From positions 1 through 59,527 of the forward strand of contig QKPN01000023.1 of the NCBI GenBank assembly GCA_003258405.1: a DNA stretch of 59,527 nucleotides, in the 5' to 3' direction. Source of the stretch: Rhodobacteraceae bacterium DSL-40. GTDB lineage: Bacteria > Pseudomonadota > Alphaproteobacteria > Rhodobacterales > Rhodobacteraceae. Position numbers and translations under genes: made by a program. Shown piece by piece: positions 16,186 to 25,334 of this stretch. The first letter of the stretch is position 1, and each line of letters starts with the position of its first letter. The notes beneath the pieces were generated by a model. That model saw nothing but the letters and a program-made list of their open reading frames with translations. It made no database searches and had not been told where the DNA came from.

Positions 16186-17178
16186 TCATGCCTCCTCGGC
16201 CATCAGGTCCACATCCTCGCCGGAGACGATCCGGAGATGCAGCCCCATGTCGATATTTGCGCCCGAAAGCAGTGCAACCACCGGCCCCTTGGGCTGCAGT
16301 TTTCCGGCCAGCAGCGCCCCGACGCCCACCGCCGCCGCCCCTTCGATCACCTGACGCTCCTCGGCATAGCAATGCCGGATCCCCGCCGCGATCTCCGGCT
16401 CGGAGAGCAGAATGACCTCATCGACGAGATCGCGCACCATCGGGAAGGTGACCTGGTTCCCGAGGCCAATGCCGCCCCCGAGCGAGTCGGCGAGTGAAGG
16501 CAGCTCCTCGACCTGCACCGGTTGGCCCGCGGCGAGGCTCTCAGCCATCGCCGCACCGCGCGCCATGGAGATGCCCACGACCCGGATATCGGGCTTGCGC
16601 GCCTTGAGCGCCGCGGCCACGCCCGCGATAAGCCCCCCGCCCGAAAGCGGCACAAGCGCCATCGCCATGTCCGGCACGGCCTGGAGCATCTCGAGCCCGA
16701 GCGTTCCCTGCCCTGCAACCACGCGCGGATCGTCGAAGGGCGGGATCATCGCGAGCCCCTCCTCGCGCACAAGTCGCTCAACCTCCTCCTGGGCGTCATC
16801 CTGGGAGCGCCCGATGATGCGGACCTCAGCCCCCAGCGCCTCTATGGCCCGGAGCTTGTTGGCGGGCACCAGCCGTGACATGCAGACCACAGCGCGAATG
16901 CCCGCCGCACGGGCGGCGTGGGCAAGCGCGCGCCCATGATTGCCGGTTGAGGCACAGACGACGCCGCGCGCCCGTTCCGCCACGCCAAGCTGCGCCACCG
17001 CGTTTGACGCCCCCCGCAGCTTGAAGGCCCCGGTGATCTGGTGATTCTCGCACTTGAGCCAGACCGGCACTCCAATGCGCGCCGTGAGGGCAGGCGAGGG
17101 TTCAACCGGGGTCTCGCGCACGAGCCCCCGGATGCGCGCCTGCGCCGCAAGGATATCCTCCAATGCGACCGGGTTCAT
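16186..17178 (-). CDS. eutB: Ectoine utilization protein EutB (PLP threonine dehydratase-like)
   Basis: A 330-residue fold-type II PLP enzyme. Lys53 in ITGAFKLRGA is the Schiff-base lysine, STGNHGRALA binds the substrate carboxylate side, and SGGGLIAG is the glycine loop for PLP phosphate. Such enzymes dehydrate beta-hydroxy amino acids, which suits removal of the 5-hydroxyectoine hydroxyl group together with EutA and EutC. ATG 17178 overlaps the eutA stop by four bases (ATGA); a GTG at 17190 would also be possible. Gene order identifies it as eutB. Confidence 0.9.
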   Translation of the reverse strand: MNPVALEDILAAQARIRGLVRETPVEPSPALTARIGVPVWLKCENHQITGAFKLRGASNAVAQLGVAERARGVVCASTGNHGRALAHAARAAGIRAVVCMSRLVPANKLRAIEALGAEVRIIGRSQDDAQEEVERLVREEGLAMIPPFDDPRVVAGQGTLGLEMLQAVPDMAMALVPLSGGGLIAGVAAALKARKPDIRVVGISMARGAAMAESLAAGQPVQVEELPSLADSLGGGIGLGNQVTFPMVRDLVDEVILLSEPEIAAGIRHCYAEERQVIEGAAAVGVGALLAGKLQPKGPVVALLSGANIDMGLHLRIVSGEDVDLMAEEA

Positions 17179-17960
17179 GCCGTCACCCACGTGCCAGAAA
17201 GCAGACGCCCATAGCCCGCGAGCGGCGCAGCCAGCCCCGCTGCGGCACGCAGTTCGCGGATGCAGGCCTGGTTCGAGGTCACCACCGGCTTGCCGATCCG
17301 CGCCTCGATCTGCCCGGCGAGCGCAAATGCAGGCAAGGCGGTGCAGGAGATGAAAAGCGCATCCGCCTCCGGATGATCGGCGGCTTCCGCCGCCGCGAGA
17401 ATTGTCACCGCATCCACACGTGCCATCTCACGGTCATCCTCGAGCCCGAGACAGACGGCCCGCAGGATCTCGAATCCTGCTGCAGCGAAAAAATCGGCGA
17501 CCGGCGAGGTCGTCTCGGGAAGATAGGGCGTCATGATCGCGATGCGCCGCGCGCCGAGATCCCGCAGCGCCCGCGCACCGGCAGCGGCGGGCGTAACGAT
17601 CGGTATGCCCGGTCGGACCGCGCCGATCGCGGTCTGCACTGCCTCTTCCCCGATCACCACAGAAGCCGAAGTGCAACCGTAGCAGATCGCGGCAAGCATC
17701 CTGCCCGGGACCAGCAGCGCCGCCGCCTCGCTCAGGCGCGGCAGCATCGCGCGGAGGTTCTCCGGGGTCGTCGGGTTCGCATAAGCGATCCGCGTCCCGT
17801 GCAGCGCCGCGGCATCCGGCGGGATCGCGCGCACAATGTCGCCTTCTGTCGTCATATCGGTCGCCAGCAGGATGAGCCCCAGCCGTCGGGGTTCCGGTGC
17901 AAATTCGACGGTCAGCGCGGCCTGCTCGACCGCACAGCTCACACGACCAGAACCGGACAT
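17175..17960 (-). CDS. eutA: Ectoine utilization protein EutA (Asp/Glu racemase superfamily)
   Basis: A 261-residue protein of the aspartate/glutamate racemase and arylmalonate decarboxylase superfamily. The two catalytic cysteines expected for that fold are seen in CYGCTSASV and FISCTALPAF. It acts with EutB and EutC in 5-hydroxyectoine use, possibly as a racemase/epimerase; its reaction has not been firmly shown as far as I know. From ATG 17960 it overlaps usp by 22 bases; a GTG at 17942 overlaps the usp stop in the common GTGA form and is an equally good start (255 residues). Confidence 0.9.
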   Translation of the reverse strand: MSGSGRVSCAVEQAALTVEFAPEPRRLGLILLATDMTTEGDIVRAIPPDAAALHGTRIAYANPTTPENLRAMLPRLSEAAALLVPGRMLAAICYGCTSASVVIGEEAVQTAIGAVRPGIPIVTPAAAGARALRDLGARRIAIMTPYLPETTSPVADFFAAAGFEILRAVCLGLEDDREMARVDAVTILAAAEAADHPEADALFISCTALPAFALAGQIEARIGKPVVTSNQACIRELRAAAGLAAPLAGYGRLLSGTWVTA

Positions 17961-18373
17961 GTCGCAAGCCCTGTGACCTTGTGGGAAACGCTGCCAACCA
18001 GATAACTCTCGAGCGAACCGAGTCCACGGCTGCCGACCACTATCAGATCCGCGCCATGCTCCTCTGCAAAGGCAACGATGCTGCGCGCAGGCTGGCCGTT
18101 CTTCACGAAGGCCCGGATGCTGATGCCCCGCTCCGCCGCGCGAGCCTTGGCATGATCTGCCACATCGCGTGCATAGTCGCGCATCGCGTCGTCGATCTGC
18201 TCGGGCTCGTCTGGCCGCACCATGGAGAAAGACGCCTCGAGCATGCTGTAATGCCGGAAGACCGTCAGAACCTGGAGCTCGGCGCCGCAGAGGCGCGCAA
18301 GCTCGATACCCTTCTCGAGCGCGGCTTCGGCGCCGCGCGAGCCGTCATAGGCGACAAGGATGCGCTTGAACAT
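17939..18373 (-). CDS. usp: Universal stress protein (UspA family), ectoine locus
   Basis: A 144-residue UspA-fold protein with the ATP-binding signature: LVAYDGSRGAEAAL at the N-terminus and VVGSRGLGSLESYLVGSVS at the C-terminus. In halophilic bacteria the related TeaD binds ATP and modulates the TeaABC ectoine TRAP transporter, so a role in controlling UehABC is likely. ATG 18373 lies ten bases after the uehC stop. It sits between the transporter and eut genes, as in other Roseobacter-type ectoine loci. Confidence 0.92.
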   Translation of the reverse strand: MFKRILVAYDGSRGAEAALEKGIELARLCGAELQVLTVFRHYSMLEASFSMVRPDEPEQIDDAMRDYARDVADHAKARAAERGISIRAFVKNGQPARSIVAFAEEHGADLIVVGSRGLGSLESYLVGSVSHKVTGLATCPVLVV

Positions 18374-18383
18374 TCAGGAAGTC

Positions 18384-19667
18384 CTAGTGGAAGGCGAGAT
18401 CACGCAGGAAGAGCGCGATCTGTGGGAAGAAGATGAGCGCGACCGAAACGCTAAGCAGCATGATGATGAAAGGCGGCGTGCCGCGGATCACCTCCATGTA
18501 GGGCCGCTTGAAGACGGCGATTGCAGTGAAGATGTCACAGCCGAAGGGTGGCGTCGCCGACCCGATCGCAACCTGGAGCGTGATGATCGTGCCCACCAGC
18601 ACTGGATCGAGCCCAACATCTTTCACCACCGGCGCAAAGATCGGAACCAGCACGAGAATGACGACGATCGGATCGACGAACATGCAGCCGATGAAGAAGG
18701 CGATCGAAATCACGAAGAGCACCCCGATCGGCCCCATGTCGGAAATCCCGACGCCCTCAAGGATATGCTGCGGGATCTGGGCAAACGAAATCACCCAGGA
18801 AAATGCCGCACCCGCGCCGACAAGGATGAAGACGACGGCAGTGATGAGGCCCGTCGATTTCGCTGTGGCATAGACTGCCCGCAAACCCATCGAGCGGAAG
18901 ACGAGCACCTCGAGGATCAGCGCATAGAGCACGCAGGCCGCCGCCGCCTCGGTCGGGCTGAAGACGCCACCGTAGATTCCGCCGATGATGATGGCGGGAA
19001 AGCCGAGTGGCCAGAGCGCCTGCCGCACCGCCACCAGCCGCTGCCCCCAGCTGGCCTTCGGCTCGGTCGGCACACCGTGGCGCGTTGCATACCACACGCT
19101 GTAGGTCGAGAAGAGCAGGAGGATCAGCAGCCCCGGCCCGATGCCTGCAATGAAGAGCTCCGCGATCGAGGTGTTGGAGACGACACCATAGATGATCATG
19201 CCGATCGAGGGCGGGATCAGGAAGGCGATGTCGGAGGAGTTGACAATGAGCGCGAGCACGAAACTGTCGTTATAGCCCGCCTTGAGCATCCGCGGCCGCA
19301 AGGGCGAGCCCACCGCGACCACCGTCGCCTGAGTCGAGCCCGAAACGGCGCCAAACATGGTACAGGCAGCTGCCGTCGAGACCGCAAGGCCACCCTTCAC
19401 ATGGCCGACGAAGGCCATAACCATGTCGATGAGCCGGCCTGCGGACTGCCCGCGGGTCATGATGTCGGCGGCAAAGATGAACATCGGCACCGCGATGAGC
19501 GAGGCGGGCCGGATGCCGGCGAGGATCTGCTGGATCATTGTTTCGAGCTGCCCGAAGCCGCCGAAGAGCGAGTAGAATCCCACGAAGGAGCCGACGATGA
19601 GCGGAATCATCATCGGAAACCCCAGCAGGAGCAGCACGATCATGGTCAGGAAAATGGTAAGTGCCAA
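18384..19667 (-). CDS. uehC: Ectoine TRAP transporter large permease UehC (DctM)
   Basis: A 427-residue inner-membrane protein with about twelve hydrophobic segments, the ion-coupled channel subunit of a tripartite ATP-independent transporter. Typical DctM patches include GAVSGSTQATVVAVG, IPPSIGMIIYG and SATPPFGCDIF. The start appears to be TTG 19667, because GAGGGGGCGG lies just upstream and the next in-frame ATG would remove the start of the first membrane helix. It works with UehB and UehA to take up ectoine and 5-hydroxyectoine as nutrients, driven by an ion gradient. Confidence 0.92.
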   Translation of the reverse strand: MALTIFLTMIVLLLLGFPMMIPLIVGSFVGFYSLFGGFGQLETMIQQILAGIRPASLIAVPMFIFAADIMTRGQSAGRLIDMVMAFVGHVKGGLAVSTAAACTMFGAVSGSTQATVVAVGSPLRPRMLKAGYNDSFVLALIVNSSDIAFLIPPSIGMIIYGVVSNTSIAELFIAGIGPGLLILLLFSTYSVWYATRHGVPTEPKASWGQRLVAVRQALWPLGFPAIIIGGIYGGVFSPTEAAAACVLYALILEVLVFRSMGLRAVYATAKSTGLITAVVFILVGAGAAFSWVISFAQIPQHILEGVGISDMGPIGVLFVISIAFFIGCMFVDPIVVILVLVPIFAPVVKDVGLDPVLVGTIITLQVAIGSATPPFGCDIFTAIAVFKRPYMEVIRGTPPFIIMLLSVSVALIFFPQIALFLRDLAFH

Positions 19668-19679
19668 TGCGCCGCCCCC

Positions 19680-20258
19680 TCAGATCTCGAGTTCGTCTTC
19701 CTCGTATCCCTCCAGCACGATCGTGGAGAGATAGATGTCCTTCTCGACCAGATTCTTGATCGCTGTGAGCAGGTACTGGACGCCCGTCATGAAGAAGCCG
19801 ACGGGCACCCAGACATAGATCCACCACACCGGGATCTGCATCGCAGGCAGGATCCGCCCCTGCCCCTTGAGGGTCAGGATGTAGCCGAGCGCATACCAGC
19901 AGAGGCCGAGCATGAAGGTCGCCGTCACCAGCGCGATCAGCACCATCATCGCCTTGCGCAGCGGCGGCGGGAAGGTATCGAACAGCGCTGACATGCGGAT
20001 ATGCCGCCCGTGGCGTGCCGCGTAGCTGATGCCCGCGAAGGTGATGAAGACGATCAGCACACTGTTGAGCTCCTCGGTGAAGAAGAGGCTCGATCGGAAG
20101 ACGAAACGCCCGACGACGTTCGCCACGGTGTTGAGCGCCATCAGCAGCACCCCGGCTGCCAGCATGACGGATTCGATGCGCGCGATGGTGCCGTCGATCA
20201 CCCCGAGCACCCCTGGCAGCGTCGAGTCACGCGAACTGTGGGATTCCGTATCGTTCAA
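19680..20258 (-). CDS. uehB: Ectoine TRAP transporter small permease UehB (DctQ)
   Basis: A 192-residue DctQ-family protein with four predicted membrane helices (around 30-50, 65-82, 105-125 and 145-167) and an acidic C-terminal tail. It pairs with UehC. The start seems to be TTG 20258, with GGGAGGGC seven bases upstream; the next ATG is at codon 32, inside the first helix. It is separated from uehA by 90 bases that contain a strong palindromic hairpin. Confidence 0.9.
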   Translation of the reverse strand: MNDTESHSSRDSTLPGVLGVIDGTIARIESVMLAAGVLLMALNTVANVVGRFVFRSSLFFTEELNSVLIVFITFAGISYAARHGRHIRMSALFDTFPPPLRKAMMVLIALVTATFMLGLCWYALGYILTLKGQGRILPAMQIPVWWIYVWVPVGFFMTGVQYLLTAIKNLVEKDIYLSTIVLEGYEEDELEI

Positions 20259-20324
20259 GCCCAGCCCTCCCGGCCCGGTGTTGCGAGGCCCTCGCCCCGG
20301 GCAGCTGGCCCCGGCCCAGCCGCG

Positions 20325-20340
20325 CAGGGCGCGCGCCCTG
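20325..20340. other. Palindromic hairpin between uehA and uehB
   Basis: CAGGGCGC (20325-20332) and GCGCCCTG (20333-20340) are perfectly complementary, directly after the uehA stop. It resembles the hairpin after the other binding-protein gene at 5276-5299 and probably raises binding-protein expression relative to the membrane subunits. Confidence 0.5.
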
Positions 20341-20348
20341 TTGCGGCC

Positions 20349-21353
20349 CTACTGCACCGCCTGCAAGTCAGCCTTCATCTGATCGAGGATGGCCTTGCCG
20401 CTGTCCCCGGTCATGCCGACGAAGGTCTCCTCGACCTGACCGGCGGTATCCATGAACGGCTTGCGCTCCTCTTCGGAGAGAATGTTGATCTCCATGGAAG
20501 GCTTCTCTTCCTTGATCTTGGCGAGCGACTCGTCCTGGAGCCCCTGCTGATACTCGAGGATGTATTCGAAGGCGGCATTGGAGGCGTTCTGGATCAGCGT
20601 CTGATCCTCCTCACCGAGCCCATCGTAGAAGCCCTTGTTGGCCATGACCGCGGTGGTGAAGTTGTTGTGCCCGATACAGGTCACAACGTCCGTTACCTCG
20701 TAGATCTTGGTGGATTCGAGAAAGAAGCCCGGATTTTCCTGGCCCTGGATGATGCCCGTCTGAAGCGCCCCGTAGACCTCGCCCCAGGGAAGCGGCGTCG
20801 GCGTCGCACCGAAGGCCTTGTAGCTCTCGACCAGAAGCGGGTTCGTCATCACCCGGAACTTGACCTCGTTGAGGTCCGCCGGGCTGTGTACTGGCGCCTG
20901 CGTGGTCATGCAGACCTCACCTTCCGGGAACATGGTGAGAAGTTCGAGCCCCTGCTGGGCATAAAGCTCCGGGAACATCTCGTGGATCGCCTTCGAGGTG
21001 CGGAAGAACTCGAAGAGCTGCCCCTGATCCTGCGGCAGCAGATAGGGCACGAAGAAGACCTGCGCCTCGGGGATCAGGGCGCCGGTAAAACCCGGGGACT
21101 GGTCCACGAACTGGAGAATGCCTGCCTGGGCCTGCTCCATGATGTCCGCGCTTTCACCGAGCGTGCCGAAGGGAAAGAGCTGGATCTCGTGATCGGAATT
21201 GGCCTCGATCTCCTCCTTGAACTTCTGGGCGTAGACGCCCTGCACCTCCGTCATGGCTTCCTCGAAGGCATAGCGCCATGTGTCGGCACTGGCGATACCG
21301 GCTGCCATCACGCCGATGGCGGTACCGGCCAGCAGAAGAATACGACCTGACAT
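20349..21353 (-). CDS. uehA: Ectoine/5-hydroxyectoine TRAP binding protein UehA (DctP)
   Basis: A 334-residue periplasmic DctP-family binding protein with a Sec signal peptide (cleavage near GIASADTW, residue 23). The mature protein begins with DTWRYAFEEA, and the TRAP-typical helix-rich body includes FGTLGESADIMEQAQ, KFRVMTNPL (the arginine that usually holds the ligand carboxylate) and LPWGEVYGALQTGIIQGQENP. It delivers ectoines to UehBC. ATG 21353 has GGGAGACGAGA upstream. It is the first transporter gene after enuR, across a 244-base regulatory gap. Confidence 0.93.
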   Translation of the reverse strand: MSGRILLLAGTAIGVMAAGIASADTWRYAFEEAMTEVQGVYAQKFKEEIEANSDHEIQLFPFGTLGESADIMEQAQAGILQFVDQSPGFTGALIPEAQVFFVPYLLPQDQGQLFEFFRTSKAIHEMFPELYAQQGLELLTMFPEGEVCMTTQAPVHSPADLNEVKFRVMTNPLLVESYKAFGATPTPLPWGEVYGALQTGIIQGQENPGFFLESTKIYEVTDVVTCIGHNNFTTAVMANKGFYDGLGEEDQTLIQNASNAAFEYILEYQQGLQDESLAKIKEEKPSMEINILSEEERKPFMDTAGQVEETFVGMTGDSGKAILDQMKADLQAVQ

Positions 21354-21532
21354 TCTCGTCTCCCGAACTGAATTCCGTAGGCTGCAAAGCTGCGCACCTG
21401 TCCGGGCAAGCCCGGAAAGGGGAAAGGCGGTCAGCCGACCACCTGGATGTTGCGCATTATTCCCCGGCGTCACGTGCTCCATGAGCACTGCGGCGACGTC
21501 TCACTCCCCTGAACGGTGAAACAGAGACAAAA

Positions 21533-21566
21533 GCATGTCAATTTCAATATTGAACCATGACAATGC
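21533..21566. promoter_or_regulatory. AT-rich dyad upstream of uehA, candidate EnuR operator
   Basis: Within the 244 bases between enuR and uehA, TTCAATATTGAA (21543-21554) is a perfect 12-base palindrome, flanked symmetrically by GCATGTCA (21533-21540) and TGACAATGC (21558-21566), giving a nearly symmetric 34-base element. A further hairpin TCCAGC/GCTGGA lies at 21568-21582 next to the enuR stop and could end that transcript. I could not find a convincing -10 box. The gap is where the ectoine-inducible promoter should lie. Confidence 0.5.
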
Positions 21567-21597
21567 TTCCAGCATGGCTGGAGAACCGCCTGTCGGC

Positions 21598-22989
21598 CTA
21601 GAGTGCGAGCATCGCCGGTTCCGGCTGGTTGCGCAGCAAATGCGCAACGATACCGAGACCACGGGCGAGATCCTCTTCCTCCTCCGGACCTCCAAGACAG
21701 ATCCGAACTCCTGGATGCCGTTGCGCATCGCTCGTCGCGAAGGCCCCGCCCGGTGCAAGCGCGACGCCACGGTGGCGCGCATGGGCGACAAAGGCCTCCT
21801 CGCTCCACTGCCCCTCGAGCGATAGCCAGATATGCAGACCGCTCGGGACAGCGGCATGCGGCGTTCCCACGAGACACCGCGCCGCGATCCGGTTGCGCCT
21901 GTGCAGTGCAGCCTGCTGCCAGGCGAGCAGCTCGGCGGCGGTGCCATCGGCGACCCAGCGCGTCGCCACCTCCGCCACGAGCGCCGTGGCCATCCAGTTC
22001 GTCACCAAATGTCGGTTCATCGCCGCGGAAACCAGCGTCTCGGGCATCACCAGATATCCGTAACGCAACCCCGGCAACAGGCACTTGGAGAAGCCCGTGA
22101 AGTAGAACACCCGCTCGGGCGCAAGTGCCGTCAGCGGCGCAGGGCGGCCCGGGCTCAGCGGTCCGCCCGCGTCATTCTCGAGGATAAGCACATTGTGGCG
22201 GCGGGCGATTTCGCAGATCTCATGCCGTCGCTCGAGACCCATCATTCGAGCCAGAGGATTAAGGCCGTTCGGCACAACGAAGAGCGCCTTCACACTCGTC
22301 TGGCGACAGGCCTGATCGAAGGCGCCGGGCTCGATTCCCTCCCCGTCCACAGGCAGACCGGCGAGACGAAGTCCGAGATAGCGCGCGAGAGACGGCAGGG
22401 TGTGATGGCCATACTCCTCGGTCAGCACGAGGTCGCCCGGAGACGCCGCGGTCATCAGCGCAACCGTCATGGCCGCGGTGCTGCCATTGGTGGGGAGGAC
22501 GAGATCGGGTTGTGTCTGCACCCCGCAGCGCGCAAGCCAGCGCACCCCCACACGCCTATGACGCGCAAGAGCCGCCCGCGGCCGAAAAGAGAAGAGCGCA
22601 TCGTGGGGCAGATCCTGCGCCAGACACGAAAGCGCCGCTGAAAGGCGTTCTCCATGGAGCGCCGATCCAACCGGCGTGAGCATTGAGCAATCGATCACCG
22701 CATCGCTCTCGCGCAGCCGGTGCCACGGTGTCTTCGTCTCCGTGACGCTCTCGCGCACGAAGGTGCCGCGCCCGACCTCGCCGCTGACCACGCCAAGCCG
22801 GACAAGTTCCTCATAGGCCCGGCTGATGGTCTGGACGCTGAGCCCAAGCTGGTAGGCAAGCTCGCGATGTGTCGGCAACCGCTCGCCCGCCCGCAGCTCC
22901 CCGGCCTCGATCGCCTGCACCAGCGCTTGTGCAAGGGACCTGTAGGCTGGACGCTTCAGCGTCGTAGGATCTGGCAGCCAGATTGTCAT
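21598..22989 (-). CDS. enuR: EnuR, MocR-type PLP-dependent repressor of ectoine catabolism
   Basis: A 463-residue MocR/GdcR-type regulator: winged helix-turn-helix of the GntR type at residues 10-78 (RLPTHRELAYQLGLSVQTIS), linker, then an aminotransferase-like domain from about 110. The PLP-binding lysine is Lys302 in FTGFSKCLLPG, the same number I recall for the PLP lysine of Ruegeria pomeroyi EnuR. EnuR represses uptake and catabolic genes until acetyl-diaminobutyrate or diaminobutyrate binds its PLP. The ATG at 22989 has only a weak ribosome site, consistent with low expression. It precedes uehABC on the same strand and diverges from asnC. Confidence 0.93.
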   Translation of the reverse strand: MTIWLPDPTTLKRPAYRSLAQALVQAIEAGELRAGERLPTHRELAYQLGLSVQTISRAYEELVRLGVVSGEVGRGTFVRESVTETKTPWHRLRESDAVIDCSMLTPVGSALHGERLSAALSCLAQDLPHDALFSFRPRAALARHRRVGVRWLARCGVQTQPDLVLPTNGSTAAMTVALMTAASPGDLVLTEEYGHHTLPSLARYLGLRLAGLPVDGEGIEPGAFDQACRQTSVKALFVVPNGLNPLARMMGLERRHEICEIARRHNVLILENDAGGPLSPGRPAPLTALAPERVFYFTGFSKCLLPGLRYGYLVMPETLVSAAMNRHLVTNWMATALVAEVATRWVADGTAAELLAWQQAALHRRNRIAARCLVGTPHAAVPSGLHIWLSLEGQWSEEAFVAHARHRGVALAPGGAFATSDAQRHPGVRICLGGPEEEEDLARGLGIVAHLLRNQPEPAMLAL

Positions 22990-23161
22990 GATATTCCAGC
23001 CTACGCCTTTCAGGACAATTCACAAGAGGTGGTTGCACCGCATCGGCAGGCATCGCGGCAGGATAAGCGATGCCGCCGGGATATGGAATCCCTCCGGCAA
23101 GGCGCTTGCCCGGGCCCGCCCGCCATTGACAAGTCGCGCGGGCAACCCTCAGGCTTCCGCC
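22990..23161. promoter_or_regulatory. Divergent regulatory gap between enuR and asnC
   Basis: These 172 bases separate the start codons of the two regulators of the ectoine locus and must hold both promoters. The half next to enuR is less GC-rich; no standard -35/-10 pair or long inverted repeat stands out. Either regulator could bind here. Confidence 0.45.
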
Positions 23162-23662
23162 ATGTCCCGCCTTGCCCTTGATGACCGCGATATCAAGATC
23201 CTCTCGGTGCTGAGCCGGGAAGGCCGGATCTCGAAAACCGAGCTGGCACGGCGGGTGAACCTCTCCGCCACGCCCTGCTGGGAACGGATGAAACGCCTCG
23301 AGGAAGCCGGGCTCATCCGCGGCTACCATGCCGACATCGCGCTGGCCCGGATCGCCGCCCATGTCGAGGTCTTCGTTATGGTCGAGCTCGAAAGCCACCG
23401 GGCCGAGGCGTTCCGCATCTTTGAGGCGGGAATCGGGCGGCACGAGGAGATTACCGACGCCTGGGCGATCGGCGGCGGTTTTGATTACCTGCTCCGCGTC
23501 ACGTCCCGCGACATCGACGCCTACCAGCGGCTCGTTGATGCGCTGCTCGAGGCGCGGATCGGGATGCGGCGCTACTTCTCCTACATCGTCACCAAAGCGG
23601 TGAAGGCCGATCCGCCGCCACTCGAGCATCTCGCAACCCACCCCGCCCCGGCGGAGGAATGA
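23162..23662 (+). CDS. asnC: Lrp/AsnC-family regulator of the ectoine locus
   Basis: A 166-residue feast/famine regulator: N-terminal helix-turn-helix (residues 4-60, with RISKTELARRVNLSATPCWERMKRLEE) and a C-terminal RAM effector domain of the alpha/beta sandwich type (YLLRVTSRDIDAY). AsnC of R. pomeroyi activates the ectoine catabolic genes and the Halomonas counterpart is DoeX, which binds upstream of doeA. ATG 23162 has only a weak upstream CAGG. It is first in a plus-strand asnC-ssd-atf unit that diverges from enuR, rather than following eutE as in R. pomeroyi. Confidence 0.9.
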   Translation: MSRLALDDRDIKILSVLSREGRISKTELARRVNLSATPCWERMKRLEEAGLIRGYHADIALARIAAHVEVFVMVELESHRAEAFRIFEAGIGRHEEITDAWAIGGGFDYLLRVTSRDIDAYQRLVDALLEARIGMRRYFSYIVTKAVKADPPPLEHLATHPAPAEE

Positions 23663-23784
23663 TCTGCAGCGCCGGGGGCAGAAGAGAGAGATCCTCTGTG
23701 CGTGACCAGGCATTCGGAGGATCCTTCTTCCAGCCCGGGCTATCTTCCCTCTCACGCCAGCACATGAACCACAGGGAGGACGAC

Positions 23785-25269
23785 ATGCTTGCCGCGCCCA
23801 GATTGCACGACGAACCAATGTCCGGTCTCGCCGACCGGTCGCTCCTGCGCAGCTTTGCATATGTCGGTGGCCGCTGGGTTGCGGCACGCTCCGGCGAGTC
23901 GCTCCCGGTCATCGATCCGGCTACCGGCGCCGAAATCGGTCGGGTCGCGAACCTCTCGGCCTCGGAAAGCCGCGCTGCGGTTGATGCCGCTGATGCAGCT
24001 TTCCCGGAGTGGGCCGCAATGCTGCCACAGGCCCGCTCGGCCCTCCTCCGGCGCTGGTTCAAGCTCATGCGCGAGGCGCGCGAGGATCTGGCGCTGATCC
24101 TCACCTGCGAGCAGGGCAAGCCGCTCTCGGAGTCGCTCGGCGAGATCGACTATGCGGCCTCCTTCCTCGAATTCTATGCCGAGGAGGCCAAGCGGCCGAA
24201 CATCGAGAGCGTGACCTCGCATCTGCCCGGCGCCGAAATGGAACTCTGGCGCGAGCCGGTGGGCGTTGCTGCACTCATCACGCCGTGGAACTTCCCGTCG
24301 GCGATGCTCACCCGCAAGACCGCCGCGGCCCTTGCCGCCGGCTGCACCGTGGTGGCACATCCCTCGGCCGAAACGCCCTTCTCCGCGCTCGCACTTGCCG
24401 AGCTTGCGGAACGCGCCGGCCTGCCCGCGGGTGTCTTCAATGTGGTGACCGGCGAGGCCCCGGTAATCGTCGCGCCCTGGACCGAAGACACGAGGGTCCG
24501 GGCGCTCTCCTTCACCGGCTCGACCGAAATCGGCAAGCTGCTCTACCGCCAGTCCGCCGACACGGTGAAGCGCCTCGTGCTGGAGCTCGGCGGCCACGCA
24601 CCCTTCCTCGTCTTCGCCGAGGCCGATCTCGACCGCGCTGTCGACGAGGCGGTGAAGGCCAAATTCGCGACCACCGGTCAGGACTGCCTCGGGGCCAACC
24701 GCTTCCTCGTTGAGCGCCCGGTCTACGACGAATTCTGCGCCCGTTTCGCAGAGCGCGTGAAGGCGCTGACCCTCGGCCCCGGCATCGAGGACCGCGATCT
24801 CGGGCCGCTGATGAATGCGAAGGCCGTGGCGAAACAGGAAGAGCAGGTCGCGGATGCGACCCGTCGCGGGGCGAAGCTGCTGACCGGTGGGCGCACCTCG
24901 CCGCTGGGGCCGCTCTTCTACGAGCCAACGGTTCTGGTCGACGTGCCTGAGGATGCGCTGATCTTCAACGAGGAGACCTTCGGCCCGGTGGCTGCTATCG
25001 CGCCCTTCGAAACCGAGGAAGAGGCCGTCGCTCGCGCCAATGACACCGAATACGGGCTTGTCGCCTACGTCCACAGCCAGGATCCACGGCGGATCTATCG
25101 CCTGAGCCGGGCGCTCCAGTTCGGCATGGTGGCGGTCAACCGCACCAAGGTCACCGGCGCGCCGATCCCCTTTGGCGGCATGAAACAGTCGGGCGTTGCC
25201 CGGGAAGGCGCGCGCCACGGGCTCGAGGCATTCACCGACATCAAGTATGTCTGCCGGGACTGGGCCTGA
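23785..25269 (+). CDS. doeC: Aldehyde dehydrogenase of ectoine catabolism (Ssd/DoeC)
   Basis: A 494-residue NAD(P)-dependent aldehyde dehydrogenase with Asn169 in TPWNFP, Glu267 in LELGG and nucleophile Cys301 in GQDCLGAN. The sequence resembles succinate-semialdehyde dehydrogenases (ssd), and in the ectoine pathway it oxidises L-aspartate-4-semialdehyde to aspartate (DoeC). ATG 23785 is chosen because AGGGAGGACGAC precedes it; an in-frame ATG at 23764 lies before that site. It follows asnC by 122 bases. True substrate preference between aspartate and succinate semialdehyde cannot be read from sequence. Confidence 0.9.
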   Translation: MLAAPRLHDEPMSGLADRSLLRSFAYVGGRWVAARSGESLPVIDPATGAEIGRVANLSASESRAAVDAADAAFPEWAAMLPQARSALLRRWFKLMREAREDLALILTCEQGKPLSESLGEIDYAASFLEFYAEEAKRPNIESVTSHLPGAEMELWREPVGVAALITPWNFPSAMLTRKTAAALAAGCTVVAHPSAETPFSALALAELAERAGLPAGVFNVVTGEAPVIVAPWTEDTRVRALSFTGSTEIGKLLYRQSADTVKRLVLELGGHAPFLVFAEADLDRAVDEAVKAKFATTGQDCLGANRFLVERPVYDEFCARFAERVKALTLGPGIEDRDLGPLMNAKAVAKQEEQVADATRRGAKLLTGGRTSPLGPLFYEPTVLVDVPEDALIFNEETFGPVAAIAPFETEEEAVARANDTEYGLVAYVHSQDPRRIYRLSRALQFGMVAVNRTKVTGAPIPFGGMKQSGVAREGARHGLEAFTDIKYVCRDWA

Positions 25270-25334
25270 GATGGATGCGCCCGCACGTCGAAGGTATTCA
25301 TTTGGGCGGAAACCCTGTCGGGCAGTGATCGGGC

